DNA of 64,000 bases from Denitrobaculum sp965232285 (lineage in GTDB: Bacteria; Pseudomonadota; Alphaproteobacteria; Kiloniellales; Kiloniellaceae): NCBI GenBank assembly GCA_965232285.1, contig CBDDPL010000004.1, positions 5,146,001 through 5,210,000 of the forward strand. Direction: 5' to 3'. The position numbers and the translations under genes are program-made. The first letter of the stretch is position 1. Every line of letters starts with the position of its first letter. Positions 16,422 to 28,250 of the stretch are shown one piece after another. The notes under the pieces are model-generated. The model ran no database searches and was not told the origin of the DNA. It worked only from the letters and a program-made list of their open reading frames with translations.

Positions 16422-17351
16422 TTATGAAGCCGCCGCCTCGGACAAGACCTCTACCTCCACCTGCATATCCTCGAAGGCATCGGGCGGTCCGATGAAGGTT
16501 CCCTGCAGAGGAATCGCCTGTGCCGGATCGCGGGCGACGGCAACCCGAATCAGATTGGCGCCGCCGACCAGGCCGTTGGTGGGATCAAACTCCACCCAAC
16601 CGGCGCCCGGCAGGAAGATCTGCACCCAGGCATGGGTTGCGCCGGCGCCTTGAACCGCTTCACTGTCCTGCTCAGCGGCGACCGCGTTGCTGTCCAACGC
16701 CGGATCGTAGAGGTAGCCGGAAACGAAGCGCGCCGCGAAGCCGAGCGAACGCACCGCCTCCATCATGAAGACCGCCAGATCCCGGCAGGTGCCGCTGCCC
16801 TGGTCCAGGGTTTCCAGCGGCGTCTGCACGCCAAGGCTGTAGCGCCGCTGATAGAGGAACTGCTCATGGATCGCGGAGTTGATCCTGAGCAAGACTTCTT
16901 CGGTCCGGCTGTTCAGACCGCGTTCGAGAAAGCCCCGGGCCCAGGCGTCGATCCGGCGCTGGGGGTCCGGATAATGCCGCTCGTCGCAGCGGCCCAGGTC
17001 GGCGACCTCGTCGGAATCGTAGCAGAAGGGGAAGGTCTGGGCGTATTTGTCCAGTTTGAACTCGGGAGCCTCCAGGCCGAAATGCTCGATGACGATCCGG
17101 CTCTCGAAGCGAAGCTCTTCCGCCTGCTCCTGAAAGCTGGCCACGGCGATGGAGTTGGAAAAGGCATCATGCATCCAGCGGATCTCCGCGGCAGGCGCGA
17201 TGCTCAGCGCCGTGTCGATCACCCGCATATCGTGGCTGTCCCGCGGCCGGAACATCAGCCGGTGCTCACCAAAGGAGACCGGCTGGCGGTAACGGTAGAG
17301 CGTCGTGTGGTTCACGAAGAGCTTGGGCATTTGCGGCAACGGTTTCAGCAT
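16422..17351 (-). CDS. Transglutaminase-like cysteine protease-fold protein
   Basis: 309 residues from the ATG at 17351; an ATG at 17330 is equally plausible and neither has a good ribosome binding site. The first 100 residues form the beta-sandwich N-terminal domain typical of bacterial transglutaminase-like proteins (TTLYRYRQPVSFGEHRLMFRPR). The catalytic triad is visible: Cys189 in QGSGTCRDLAVF, His240 in THAWVQIFLPG and Asp256 in EFDPTNG. Members act as cytoplasmic peptidases or amidases, and in some genomes accompany proteasome-like proteases; none is seen here. It is transcribed in the same direction as acnA, after acnA's terminator. Confidence 0.88.
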   Translation of the reverse strand: MLKPLPQMPKLFVNHTTLYRYRQPVSFGEHRLMFRPRDSHDMRVIDTALSIAPAAEIRWMHDAFSNSIAVASFQEQAEELRFESRIVIEHFGLEAPEFKLDKYAQTFPFCYDSDEVADLGRCDERHYPDPQRRIDAWARGFLERGLNSRTEEVLLRINSAIHEQFLYQRRYSLGVQTPLETLDQGSGTCRDLAVFMMEAVRSLGFAARFVSGYLYDPALDSNAVAAEQDSEAVQGAGATHAWVQIFLPGAGWVEFDPTNGLVGGANLIRVAVARDPAQAIPLQGTFIGPPDAFEDMQVEVEVLSEAAAS

Positions 17352-17417
17352 GGGGGAGACAGTCCGAAGCTGTCACCCTGGAAAGGGCGGCAGTCTACTT
17401 GAGACGGCCGTCACTTC

Positions 17418-17457
17418 AAAACAAAAGGGGCGCCCCGGAAGAACTCCTAAGCGCCCC
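17418..17457 (-). terminator. Intrinsic terminator of acnA
   Basis: On the minus strand a GGGGCGC/GCGCCCC stem (17451-17457 with 17427-17433) is followed at once by TTTTGTTTT (17418-17426), 28 bp after the acnA stop. Confidence 0.85.
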
Positions 17458-17484
17458 CTAGTCTCTCAGGCTGATACCGTAAAC

Positions 17485-20166
<2,682 letters not shown>

Positions 20167-20897
20167 GGCGAGCCTCCATTTTCTTGTGCTGGTTTGCGCT
20201 TTCTCGAGACGGCGGGAATCCGCGCGGAGCGGACACAGGGCAGGCCGGGCGCGAAGCCACCGTCGGAATGCAATTCGAAAATAGGCCTGCGCTGTAAAGA
20301 AACCAATAGAACAGCAAGAGAAATACCGGAAACATATGGATTTGCTACCTGGAGCAATAGGCCACGGCCGTTCCTGCGCAAGACAAAACAGACCCAGGCC
20401 GCGAAAGTCGGATGAAGAGCCGCCACCTCCAAAAACGCAGCGTTCGGAGTCGCGGGGAGGCATCACAAACACGCGAGTCCGGTCTGGCCAGGAGTGACGT
20501 CGCTGCCGCCGAAGACTCGCGCTGACCGCGTTCACAACTCAGACGGACAACGCCAATCAGTTGCAGATGTAACTATTTCTTTTCGAGCTTTTTCAAAGCT
20601 CTACTCCTGCTTCCCGTCCTGCAGAAATTCGTTTCAGAGCTGCATGATCAGTGCATTATGCTGCCAGAGGGTGTATTTTCCGAAATGAAATTCGCCACAT
20701 GCCACTAGCTCTTGACCTCTGCTCGCAAATCAACTTACCTGTTCCGCGATAACACAAAGTCACTGACCAAACATGTGACCACAAACGAACTTGGGAGGCC
20801 GGCGTAGCGGTGCGAAAGTCACTACGCCTTTCGGGGAATATACGCCCCGAACGCGTTGGGCGGAGGGCTTTTTGGCCGCATCCGGTCTCCAAACAGG
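20167..20897. other. About 730-bp divergent intergenic region (acnA / ligase-ABC operon)
   Basis: No coding sequence is supported. It must hold the acnA promoter (leftward) and the promoter of the ABC operon (rightward). Visible items are an inverted repeat at 20759-20779, a TTGACC hexamer at 20712-20717 with only a poor -10 match 17 bases on, an AAAGTCACT sequence occurring twice (near 20756 and 20815), and a TTCGGGG/CCCCGAA hairpin at 20830-20851 that ends about 45 bases before the first gene. Confidence 0.6.
20759..20779. promoter_or_regulatory. Inverted repeat GTCAC-N11-GTGAC upstream of the ABC operon
   Basis: Five-base arms at 20759-20763 and 20775-20779. The arms and the 11-base spacing equal the core of the site between pcm and htpG (13493-13513). 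Possible binding site of a dimeric regulator. Confidence 0.4.
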
Positions 20898-22868
20898 ATG
20901 GCTTGGATGAGCGTTGACGCGTCGAACCTGGACACCTTTCCCAAACTCCTGATGGAGCACGCGCGGACGCGCGGCGAGCAGCCATCGATCCGCGAAAAGC
21001 AGTTCGGCATCTGGCAGGCCTGGAGCTGGCGCGAAGCCGCCGAGGAAATCAAGGCTCTGGCCTGTGGTTTCGCGGCCATGGGCCTGACCCGCGGCGACAA
21101 GGTCGCGATCGTCGGCGACAACCGGCCCCGGCTTTACTGGACCATGACGGCAGCGCAGGCGATCGGCGCGATTCCCGTGCCGGTCTACCAGGATTCGGTG
21201 GCCGAAGAGATGGCTTATGTCATCGAACATGCCGAGATCCGCTTCGCCATGGTCGAAGACCAGGAACAGGTCGATAAGCTGATCGAGATCCGCGAGAAAT
21301 GCCCGGGTGTGGAGCGTATCGTCTTCGACGATGCCCGCGGGCTGCGCGATTACAAACAGGACTTTCTCTGCAGCTTCGAGGCGGTTCAGGAGCAGGGCCG
21401 CGCCTACGCCACGGCCAACCCCACGTTTTACGAAGGCGAGATCGCACGCGGGCAAGGCAGCGACACGGCCATCATGCTCTACACTTCCGGCACGACGGGA
21501 CGCCCCAAGGGTGTGGTGCTGAGCTTCGACAACGTCCTGCAGACCGCCAAGAACAGCGTGGAGTTCGAGGGCCTGACCGCAGACGAAGAGGTGCTGGCTT
21601 ACCTGCCCATGGCCTGGGTCGGCGACAACATCTTCTCCTTCGGCCAGAGCTATGCTGCCGGTTTCTGCGTGAGCTGCCCGGAATCCGGCGACACGGTCAT
21701 GCATGACCTGCGTGAGCTGGGGCCGAGCTATTTCTTCGCGCCGCCGCGAATCTTCGAGAACATCCTGACCAGCGTGCTGATCCGGATGGAAGACGCCGGC
21801 AGCCTGAAACGCAAGATGTTCAAGTACTTCATGGAGGTCGCCAAGCGCTGCGGCATCGCGATCCTCAATAAGGAAGAAGTCTCATTCAGCGATCGCCTGC
21901 TCTACGCCATCGGCAACGTGCTGGTTTACGGACCGCTGAAGAACGTGCTGGGCTTCAGCCGCATCCGGCTGGCTTACACCGCCGGTGAGGCGATCGGGCC
22001 GGATATCTTCGACTTCTATCGCGCCCTGGGCATCAACCTGAAACAGCTTTACGGCAGCACGGAAGCCTCGGTCTTCATTACCATCCAGCCGGATGGCGAG
22101 ATCAAGGCCGACACGGTTGGCAAGCCGGCCCCGGGCGTCGACATCAAGATCGCCGATTCGGGTGAGGTGATGTTCCGCGGCCCGGGCGTCTTCGTCGAGT
22201 ACTACAAGAACCCGGACGCAACCGCGGAGACCAAGACCGAGGACGGCTGGGTGCATACCGGCGACGCCGGTTTCTTCGGCGACGACGGGCACCTGAAGAT
22301 CATCGACCGCGCCAAGGATGTCGGCCGTCTGAACGACGGTTCCCTGATGGCGCCGAAGTACATCGAGAACAAGCTGAAGTTCTTCCCCGACATCAAGGAA
22401 GTCGTCGCCTTCGGGCATGACCGGGATTTCTGCGCCGCCTTCATCAATATCGATCTCGTCGCGGTCGGCAACTGGGCGGAGCGCAACAACATCGCCTACG
22501 CCAGCTATCAGGAGCTGGCGGCAAACCCTGAAGTCTGCAAGACCATTACGACCCATGTGGAACAGGTCAACCGCGACTTGGCAGCGGATGCCAACCTCTC
22601 AGGCGCGCAGATAAAACGTTTCCTGATCCTGCATAAGGAACTGGACGCCGACGACGGCGAGCTGACCCGAACTCAGAAGGTACGCCGCGGCTTCATCTCG
22701 GAGAAGTACCAGCCGCTGGTCGACGGTCTCTACGACGGTTCCAGGCAGGTCGACATCGAAACGGAAGTGACTTTCGAAGACGGCCGCAAGGGCTCCATCA
22801 AGGCCAATCTGGTGATCATCGACGCCGAGACCTTCGCCGCCCCCGAACCCATGAAGCAGGCAAGCTGA
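20898..22868 (+). CDS. AMP-binding acyl-CoA synthetase (FadD-like)
   Basis: 656 residues from the ATG at 20898; an ATG at 20907 (MSVDASNLDTF) is an alternative. The P-loop-like A3 motif YTSGTTGRPKGV, the A5 motif LYGSTEAS and the A7/A8 motifs GWVHTGDAG and DRAKDVGRL define an adenylate-forming ligase of the long-chain acyl-CoA synthetase group. It activates a carboxylic acid with ATP and joins it to CoA. As first gene of an operon with an importer and a second ligase, it probably activates what the importer brings in. The actual acid (fatty, aromatic or branched) cannot be read from sequence. Confidence 0.88.
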   Translation: MAWMSVDASNLDTFPKLLMEHARTRGEQPSIREKQFGIWQAWSWREAAEEIKALACGFAAMGLTRGDKVAIVGDNRPRLYWTMTAAQAIGAIPVPVYQDSVAEEMAYVIEHAEIRFAMVEDQEQVDKLIEIREKCPGVERIVFDDARGLRDYKQDFLCSFEAVQEQGRAYATANPTFYEGEIARGQGSDTAIMLYTSGTTGRPKGVVLSFDNVLQTAKNSVEFEGLTADEEVLAYLPMAWVGDNIFSFGQSYAAGFCVSCPESGDTVMHDLRELGPSYFFAPPRIFENILTSVLIRMEDAGSLKRKMFKYFMEVAKRCGIAILNKEEVSFSDRLLYAIGNVLVYGPLKNVLGFSRIRLAYTAGEAIGPDIFDFYRALGINLKQLYGSTEASVFITIQPDGEIKADTVGKPAPGVDIKIADSGEVMFRGPGVFVEYYKNPDATAETKTEDGWVHTGDAGFFGDDGHLKIIDRAKDVGRLNDGSLMAPKYIENKLKFFPDIKEVVAFGHDRDFCAAFINIDLVAVGNWAERNNIAYASYQELAANPEVCKTITTHVEQVNRDLAADANLSGAQIKRFLILHKELDADDGELTRTQKVRRGFISEKYQPLVDGLYDGSRQVDIETEVTFEDGRKGSIKANLVIIDAETFAAPEPMKQAS

Positions 22869-22881
22869 GGAAGACGGCCAG

Positions 22882-23745
22882 ATGACCGCTGCAACTCTCG
22901 ACCGCCCCGCGCCGCCGGCGCAGAGCGAAGACGAAGCCTCTGAAAGTCCCGGACCCATGGCACGCCGAAACTTCAGCGAAGTGCTTTTGAAGGTTGAAGA
23001 CGTCAGTCTGTCCTTCGGCGGCGTGAAGGCGCTTTCCAACATCTCCTTCGACATCCGCAAGCATGAGATTCGCGCCATTATCGGTCCGAACGGCGCGGGC
23101 AAGTCTTCGATGTTGAATGTGATCAACGGCTTCTATCACCCGCAGGAAGGCACGATCACCTATAAAGGTAAGGCGCGCCAGCAGATGCGCCCCCACGAGG
23201 CCGCGAAAACGGGCATCGCGCGCACCTTCCAGAACATCGCCCTCTTCAAGGGTATGTCTACCCTGGACAACATCATGAGCGGCCGGCTGCTGAAGATGCG
23301 CCGCAACTTCCTCTGGCAGGCGCTCTACTGGGGTCCCGCCCTGAAGGAAGAGCTGGAGCACCGGGAAAAGGTCGAAGAGATCATCGACTTCCTGGAGATC
23401 CAGTCGATCCGCAAGACACCGGTCGGCCGGCTGCCCTACGGCCTGCAGAAGCGTGTGGAACTGGGCAGGGCCCTGGCCATGGAGCCGGACCTGCTGCTGC
23501 TGGACGAGCCCATGGCGGGCATGAACGTCGAGGAGAAGGAGGACATGTGCCGCTTCATCCTGGATGTGAACGACGAGTTCGGCACCACCATCGCCCTGAT
23601 CGAGCACGACATGGGCGTGGTCATGGATATTTCCGACCGGGTCGTGGTCCTGGACTACGGCAAGCTGCTGGCCGACGGCACCCCCGCCGAGGTGCGTGCC
23701 AACCAGCAGGTGATCGACGCCTATCTGGGGGTCAGCCATGACTGA
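22882..23745 (+). CDS. ABC importer ATPase, LivG type
   Basis: 287 residues. Walker A GPNGAGKSS, the LivG-style signature LPYGLQKRVELGRALA and Walker B LLLLDEPMAGM are intact, followed by the H-loop IEHDMGVV. The ATPase powers an importer of the branched-chain amino acid family from the cytoplasmic side. About 40 residues precede the domain, more than in typical LivG, and are rich in Ala, Glu and Pro. It begins 13 bp after the ligase. There are 73 bp before the first permease gene, with no terminator seen. Confidence 0.92.
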   Translation: MTAATLDRPAPPAQSEDEASESPGPMARRNFSEVLLKVEDVSLSFGGVKALSNISFDIRKHEIRAIIGPNGAGKSSMLNVINGFYHPQEGTITYKGKARQQMRPHEAAKTGIARTFQNIALFKGMSTLDNIMSGRLLKMRRNFLWQALYWGPALKEELEHREKVEEIIDFLEIQSIRKTPVGRLPYGLQKRVELGRALAMEPDLLLLDEPMAGMNVEEKEDMCRFILDVNDEFGTTIALIEHDMGVVMDISDRVVVLDYGKLLADGTPAEVRANQQVIDAYLGVSHD

Positions 23746-23818
23746 TGTCGGCCTCCCATGCGGCGCACATGACGCCGCCTCAGCCTTGTTCCTTACCTGC
23801 CGCCGGGATTCCTAAGAG

Positions 23819-24817
23819 ATGGACGGAAGCGCTCTCGATTTTTTTGCCGTCGCCTCCAGTTTTCTGGGCGGTCTCTTCATCGATCCCTTCATTGCGATCT
23901 TCAACCGGCCCGACAAGCTGATCCAGATTGTCTCCCAGGGTCTGAGCGCCGGGGTTATGTATTCGCTGGTGGCGCTCGGCTTCGTGGTGATCTTCAAGGC
24001 CTCCGGCGTCTTCAACTTCGCCCAGGGCATCATGGTGGTTTTCGCGGGCCTGACGGTGGTCAGCCTGATCGAGATGGGCGTGCCCGCGATCTTCGCCATC
24101 CTGATCGCCATCGTGGTGATGGGCGCCATGGCCTATGCGATCGAACGGCTGGTGCTGCGGCCGCTGGTCAACCAGCCCGGCATCATCCTCTTCATGGCGA
24201 CCATCGGGCTCGCCTTCTTCCTGGAGGGCTTCGGGCAGACGATCTTCGGCGCCGACCCCAAGCCGGTGCCCATCGATGCCCTGGCCATTCCCGATGACAA
24301 GTTCAGGATCCTGGGCGATGTCTTCAGGAAGCCGGTGCGCATCTATCAGCTCGACCTGACGGCCCTGATCGCCGGCGGCCTGATGGTGGTGGGCATCATC
24401 ATCTTCCTGAACCGCACCAAGATCGGCCGCGCCCTGCGGGCCGTGGCGGACGACAACCAGGCGGCTCTTTCGGTCGGCATTCCGCTGCCCTTTATCTGGG
24501 TCGTGGTCTGGACGCTGTCAGGCCTGGTCGCCATCTTCGCCGGCATCATGTGGGGCGCGCAGAGCCAGGCCGGCTTCTCTCTCGCGGTGATCGCCCTGAA
24601 AGCGCTGCCGGTCCTGATCCTGGGCGGCTTCACCTCGGTCCCGGGGGCGATCATCGGCGGCGTGATCATCGGCGTTACGGAAAAGCTCGCGGAGTTCTAC
24701 TGGCGCGGTCCGCTCGGCGACGGCGTCGAACAGTGGATCGGCTATGTCATCGCGCTGATCATCCTGCTGTTCCGTCCACAAGGCCTCTTTGGCGAAAAAA
24801 TCATCGAAAGGGTGTAA
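23819..24817 (+). CDS. ABC importer permease, LivH type
   Basis: 332 residues, mostly hydrophobic, with about eight to nine membrane segments. The LivH pattern is seen in GVMYSLVALGFVVIFKASGVFNFAQG near residue 45 and the coupling-helix region KIGRALRAVADDNQAALSVGI near residue 205. The N-terminus (about 35 residues) is longer than in E. coli LivH. The protein forms one half of the inner-membrane channel with the LivM-type protein that starts six bases after its stop. Confidence 0.92.
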   Translation: MDGSALDFFAVASSFLGGLFIDPFIAIFNRPDKLIQIVSQGLSAGVMYSLVALGFVVIFKASGVFNFAQGIMVVFAGLTVVSLIEMGVPAIFAILIAIVVMGAMAYAIERLVLRPLVNQPGIILFMATIGLAFFLEGFGQTIFGADPKPVPIDALAIPDDKFRILGDVFRKPVRIYQLDLTALIAGGLMVVGIIIFLNRTKIGRALRAVADDNQAALSVGIPLPFIWVVVWTLSGLVAIFAGIMWGAQSQAGFSLAVIALKALPVLILGGFTSVPGAIIGGVIIGVTEKLAEFYWRGPLGDGVEQWIGYVIALIILLFRPQGLFGEKIIERV

Positions 24818-24823
24818 CAAACG

Positions 24824-25894
24824 ATGCTTTATCGCGAAGCAGGCCAGTTCAAAACCAACTATGTCGCCGACCAGGCGATCTTCCCGATCAAGCAGGACCG
24901 CATCGGGATCGCGATCGTGTTGCTTTTCGCGTGGGTAGTGATTCCAGCGTTCGGAACCGACTACTTCCTCGAAATCATCATGATCAACTTCCTGTTCTTT
25001 TCGCTGGCGGCGATCGGCCTGAACATCCTGACCGGCTACACCGGGCAGATCTCGCTGGGAACAGGCGGTTTCATGGCCGTGGGCGCGGTGGCCAGCTACA
25101 AGCTGGCGGTGATCTTCCCGGATCTCAGCATCATCCTGATTTTTCTGATTTCCGGCCTGATCGCGGCGGCGGTGGGAGTCGTGTTCGGCCTGCCGAGCCT
25201 GCGGATCAAGGGTTTCTACCTCGCCGTGGCCACCCTGGCGGCCCAGTTCTTCCTGGACTGGCTGTTCCTTCGGGTGGACTGGTTCACCAACACCAGCACG
25301 GCGATCGAGGGCGTTCCCAAGACCTTCTTCGGGATTCTGATCACCGGCCCGAACGCCGACCCCATGGCCAAATACTATGTGGCGCTGGCGTTCGTGACGG
25401 TCTTCGCCCTGATCGCCAAGAACCTGGTGCGCAGCGCCATTGGCAGGGCCTGGATGGCGATCCGCGACATGGATATCGCGGCCGAGATCATCGGCATTCG
25501 CCCGCTGCCCACCAAACTGCTGGCCTTCGCGATCAGCGCTTTCTACAGCGGCATGGCCGGCAGCCTGATGCTGTTCCTCTTCTATGACAGCGCCGAGCCG
25601 GATCTCTTCGACATCAATCTCTCCTTCAGGGTGCTCTTTATGATCATCATCGGGGGACTGGGCAGTATCGCGGGCTCCTTCATGGGGGCGGCCTTTATCG
25701 TGATGATCCCGATCATCCTGACAAACGCGCCGGACCTGCTGGGCCTGCCGATCTCCTCGGATCTGGCGAAGCACCTCGAATTCATGATCTTCGGCGCGCT
25801 GATCATTTTCTTCCTGATCGTCGAGCCCAACGGACTGGCCCGGCTCTGGCAGATCGTGAAGGAGAAGCTGCGGCTCTGGCCCTTCCCTTACTGA
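24824..25894 (+). CDS. ABC importer permease, LivM type
   Basis: 356 residues with about nine to ten membrane segments. LivM landmarks are LNILTGYTGQISLGTGGFMAVGA near residue 70 and the coupling-helix sequence IGRAWMAIRDMDIAAEIIGI near residue 210. The conserved GGLGSIAGSFMGAAF follows. It ends in a short charged cytoplasmic tail. It partners the LivH-type permease just upstream. A 95-bp AT-rich gap with a possible promoter separates it from the binding-protein gene. Confidence 0.92.
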   Translation: MLYREAGQFKTNYVADQAIFPIKQDRIGIAIVLLFAWVVIPAFGTDYFLEIIMINFLFFSLAAIGLNILTGYTGQISLGTGGFMAVGAVASYKLAVIFPDLSIILIFLISGLIAAAVGVVFGLPSLRIKGFYLAVATLAAQFFLDWLFLRVDWFTNTSTAIEGVPKTFFGILITGPNADPMAKYYVALAFVTVFALIAKNLVRSAIGRAWMAIRDMDIAAEIIGIRPLPTKLLAFAISAFYSGMAGSLMLFLFYDSAEPDLFDINLSFRVLFMIIIGGLGSIAGSFMGAAFIVMIPIILTNAPDLLGLPISSDLAKHLEFMIFGALIIFFLIVEPNGLARLWQIVKEKLRLWPFPY

Positions 25895-25928
25895 TTGGGG
25901 CTTCAGGACCGAAGGAAAACCAAGAGAG

Positions 25929-25957
25929 TTCAACGAAGTAAAAAAACATAATATAAT
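25929..25957 (+). promoter_or_regulatory. Possible internal promoter before the binding-protein gene
   Basis: A perfect TATAAT (25952-25957) lies in an AT-rich patch, 17 bases after a weak TTCAAC -35. Extra transcription here would fit the usual excess of binding protein over permease. The weak -35 keeps confidence low. Confidence 0.35.
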
Positions 25958-25989
25958 CATCTAGATAAATTGACCTGGGAGGATCACAG

Positions 25990-27315
25990 ATGACAATGAA
26001 GCGTTTAACCCTGGCCGCGGCGGTCGCTGCCGTAGCCGTGTCGGGCGCCGTGAGCGGCGCGCTGACGCCGGTTCAGGCCGAAGACGGCATCTACATTCCG
26101 CTGCTGACCTACCGGACCGGCGCCTTCGCCGACAGCGGCACCCCCATCGCCAACGGCATGTCCGACTACTTCGCGCTGCTGAACAAGCGTGACGGCGGCA
26201 TCAACGGCGTGAAGCTGGTCGTCGAAGAATGCGAAACCGGCTACAAGACCGACGTCGGCGTGGAGTGCTACGAGCGCACCAAGACCAAGGGCGCGGTGGT
26301 CTACAACCCCTACAGCACGGGCATCACCAACGCCATCATCCCGAAGACCAACAGCGACAAGATCCCGGTGCTCTCCATGGGCTACGGCCTGACGCCGGCG
26401 GCCGACGGACGGGTCTTCCCCTGGGTGTTCAACCTGCCGACCACCTACTGGAGCCAGGCTTCGGTCTTCGTGAAGTACGTGGCCGACCAGGAAGGCGGCA
26501 TGGAAAACCTGAAGGGCAAGACCATCGGCCTGATCCATCTCGACCATCCCTACGGCAAGGAGCCGATCCCGACCCTCGAGAAGCTCTCGGCCGCGCATGG
26601 CTTCGACTTCGTGACCTATCCGGTCCCGCCGAAGACCATGCAGGACCAGCGTTCGACCTGGGAAAAGATCGATTCGGATGAGCCGGACTGGCTGTTCATG
26701 TGGGGTTGGGGCGCCATGAACCCGACCGCCGTGAAGGGCGCTGTCGACGTCGACTATCCCATGGACCGCTTCATCGGCGTCTGGTGGTCGGGCAACGAGT
26801 CCGACGTGCGCGACGCAGGCGAAAAGGCCACGGGCTATCTGGCCGGTGACTTCCACGGCGTCGGCGACGGCTGGCCGCTGTTCAAGGACCTGCGTGAGCA
26901 CGTGGTCGGCAAGGACGGCTCGCAGACTCCTGACAGCATGGTCGGCGAGACGCTCTATAACCGCGGCGTCTTCAACGCCATCGTGGTCGCGGAAGCCATC
27001 CGCACGGCCCAGGGCAAGTTCGGGAACAAAGCCATCAACGGCGAGGAAATGCGCTGGGGTCTTGAGAACATCGTGCTCGACAAGGCTCGCCTGGACGAGC
27101 TCGGCCTGGCGGGCTTCACCAACCCGATCAACGTGACCTGCGAAGATCACGAAGGCAGCCACCCGGTCTATCTGAAGAAGTGGGACGGCGCGGCCTGGGA
27201 GAAGTCCACCGAGTGGATCGAGCCCATGCAGGATGTCGTTCGCCCACTGATCGAGGAAGAGGCGGCCAAGATCGCTTCCGAGCGTGGTCTCGCGACCAAC
27301 GCCTGCACCTCGTAA
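25990..27315 (+). CDS. Periplasmic substrate-binding protein of the Liv-type importer
   Basis: 441 residues with a Sec signal peptide (hydrophobic 8-25, cleavage near PVQAED). A strong ribosome binding site (GGGAGGATC) precedes the ATG. The fold is the type I periplasmic binding protein of the LivJ/LivK superfamily: IYIPLLTYRTGAFADSGTPIANGM at the start of the mature chain and GKTIGLIHLDHPYGKEPIPTLE in the middle. It is longer than LivJ (about 345 mature residues), as in subfamilies that bind aromatic or fatty-acid-like ligands. Substrate is unknown; the two ligases in the operon argue for a carboxylic acid rather than leucine. Confidence 0.9.
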   Translation: MTMKRLTLAAAVAAVAVSGAVSGALTPVQAEDGIYIPLLTYRTGAFADSGTPIANGMSDYFALLNKRDGGINGVKLVVEECETGYKTDVGVECYERTKTKGAVVYNPYSTGITNAIIPKTNSDKIPVLSMGYGLTPAADGRVFPWVFNLPTTYWSQASVFVKYVADQEGGMENLKGKTIGLIHLDHPYGKEPIPTLEKLSAAHGFDFVTYPVPPKTMQDQRSTWEKIDSDEPDWLFMWGWGAMNPTAVKGAVDVDYPMDRFIGVWWSGNESDVRDAGEKATGYLAGDFHGVGDGWPLFKDLREHVVGKDGSQTPDSMVGETLYNRGVFNAIVVAEAIRTAQGKFGNKAINGEEMRWGLENIVLDKARLDELGLAGFTNPINVTCEDHEGSHPVYLKKWDGAAWEKSTEWIEPMQDVVRPLIEEEAAKIASERGLATNACTS

Positions 27316-27352
27316 CCGGCTAACAGGTAAAGAGAAAACGAGGCACATTCCG

Positions 27353-28192
27353 ATGGAAGCAAGCGCCACTCCAACTCAGGCTGACGCAAAGAAAACCCTG
27401 CTATCGGTGAACAACATCGAAGTGATCTACGACCACGTCATCCTGGTGTTGAAGGGTGTGTCTCTGGAAGTACCCGAGGGGGGCATCATTGCCCTCCTCG
27501 GCGCCAACGGCGCCGGCAAGACCACGACCCTGAAGGCCATCTCCAATCTGCTCCGCGCGGAGCGCGGCGAGGTGACAAAGGGCTCGATCCTCTTCAACGG
27601 GGAACAGGTCGACCGCCTGACGCCGAACGATCTGGTGAAACAGGGGGTGGTGCAGGTCATGGAAGGCCGGCATTGCTTCGAGCACCTGACCGTCGAGGAC
27701 AACCTGCTGACCGGCGCCTACACCCGCAAGGACGGGCGGGCGGCGGTCCAGCAGGACCTCGAGATGGTCTACAACTACTTCCCGCGCCTGCGCGAGCGCC
27801 GCACCAGCCAGGCCGGCTACACCTCCGGCGGCGAACAGCAGATGTGCGCCATCGGCCGCGCGCTGATGAGCCGCCCGACCATGATCCTGCTCGACGAGCC
27901 CTCCATGGGCCTGGCGCCGCAGTTGGTCGAGGAAATCTTCGAGATCGTCAAGAAACTGAACGAGACCGAGGGCGTCTCTTTCCTTCTGGCCGAACAGAAC
28001 ACCAACGTGGCCCTGCGCTACGCCGACTACGGCTATATCCTGGAGAATGGCCGGGTCGTGCTGGACGGCGAAGCCGCCGCGCTGCGCGACAATGAGGACG
28101 TCAAGGAATTCTACCTCGGCGTCTCCGGCTCGGAGCGCAAGTCCTTCCGGGACGTGAAGCACTACAAACGCCGCAAACGCTGGCTGGCCTGA
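27353..28192 (+). CDS. ABC importer ATPase, LivF type
   Basis: 279 residues from the ATG at 27353, with GAGG a few bases upstream. Walker A GANGAGKTT, signature YTSGGEQQMCAIGRAL and Walker B MILLDEPSMGLAP are intact. The LivF-specific VVQVMEGRHCFEHLTVEDNL lies between them. It forms the ATPase pair with the LivG-type protein. The C-terminus has a basic extension (SFRDVKHYKRRKRWLA) not usual in LivF. Confidence 0.92.
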   Translation: MEASATPTQADAKKTLLSVNNIEVIYDHVILVLKGVSLEVPEGGIIALLGANGAGKTTTLKAISNLLRAERGEVTKGSILFNGEQVDRLTPNDLVKQGVVQVMEGRHCFEHLTVEDNLLTGAYTRKDGRAAVQQDLEMVYNYFPRLRERRTSQAGYTSGGEQQMCAIGRALMSRPTMILLDEPSMGLAPQLVEEIFEIVKKLNETEGVSFLLAEQNTNVALRYADYGYILENGRVVLDGEAAALRDNEDVKEFYLGVSGSERKSFRDVKHYKRRKRWLA

Positions 28193-28250
28193 ACCGCTCG
28201 GCTGCGCCACAATCAGGCTGTCATAACCCTCTTTCTGAAGGATCAGGCGT

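Noticed and set aside
20167..20535. N-terminal extension of aconitase by 123 codons
   Set aside because: The extension has no family similarity, and a strong ribosome binding site precedes the GTG at 20166, which gives the family's usual length.
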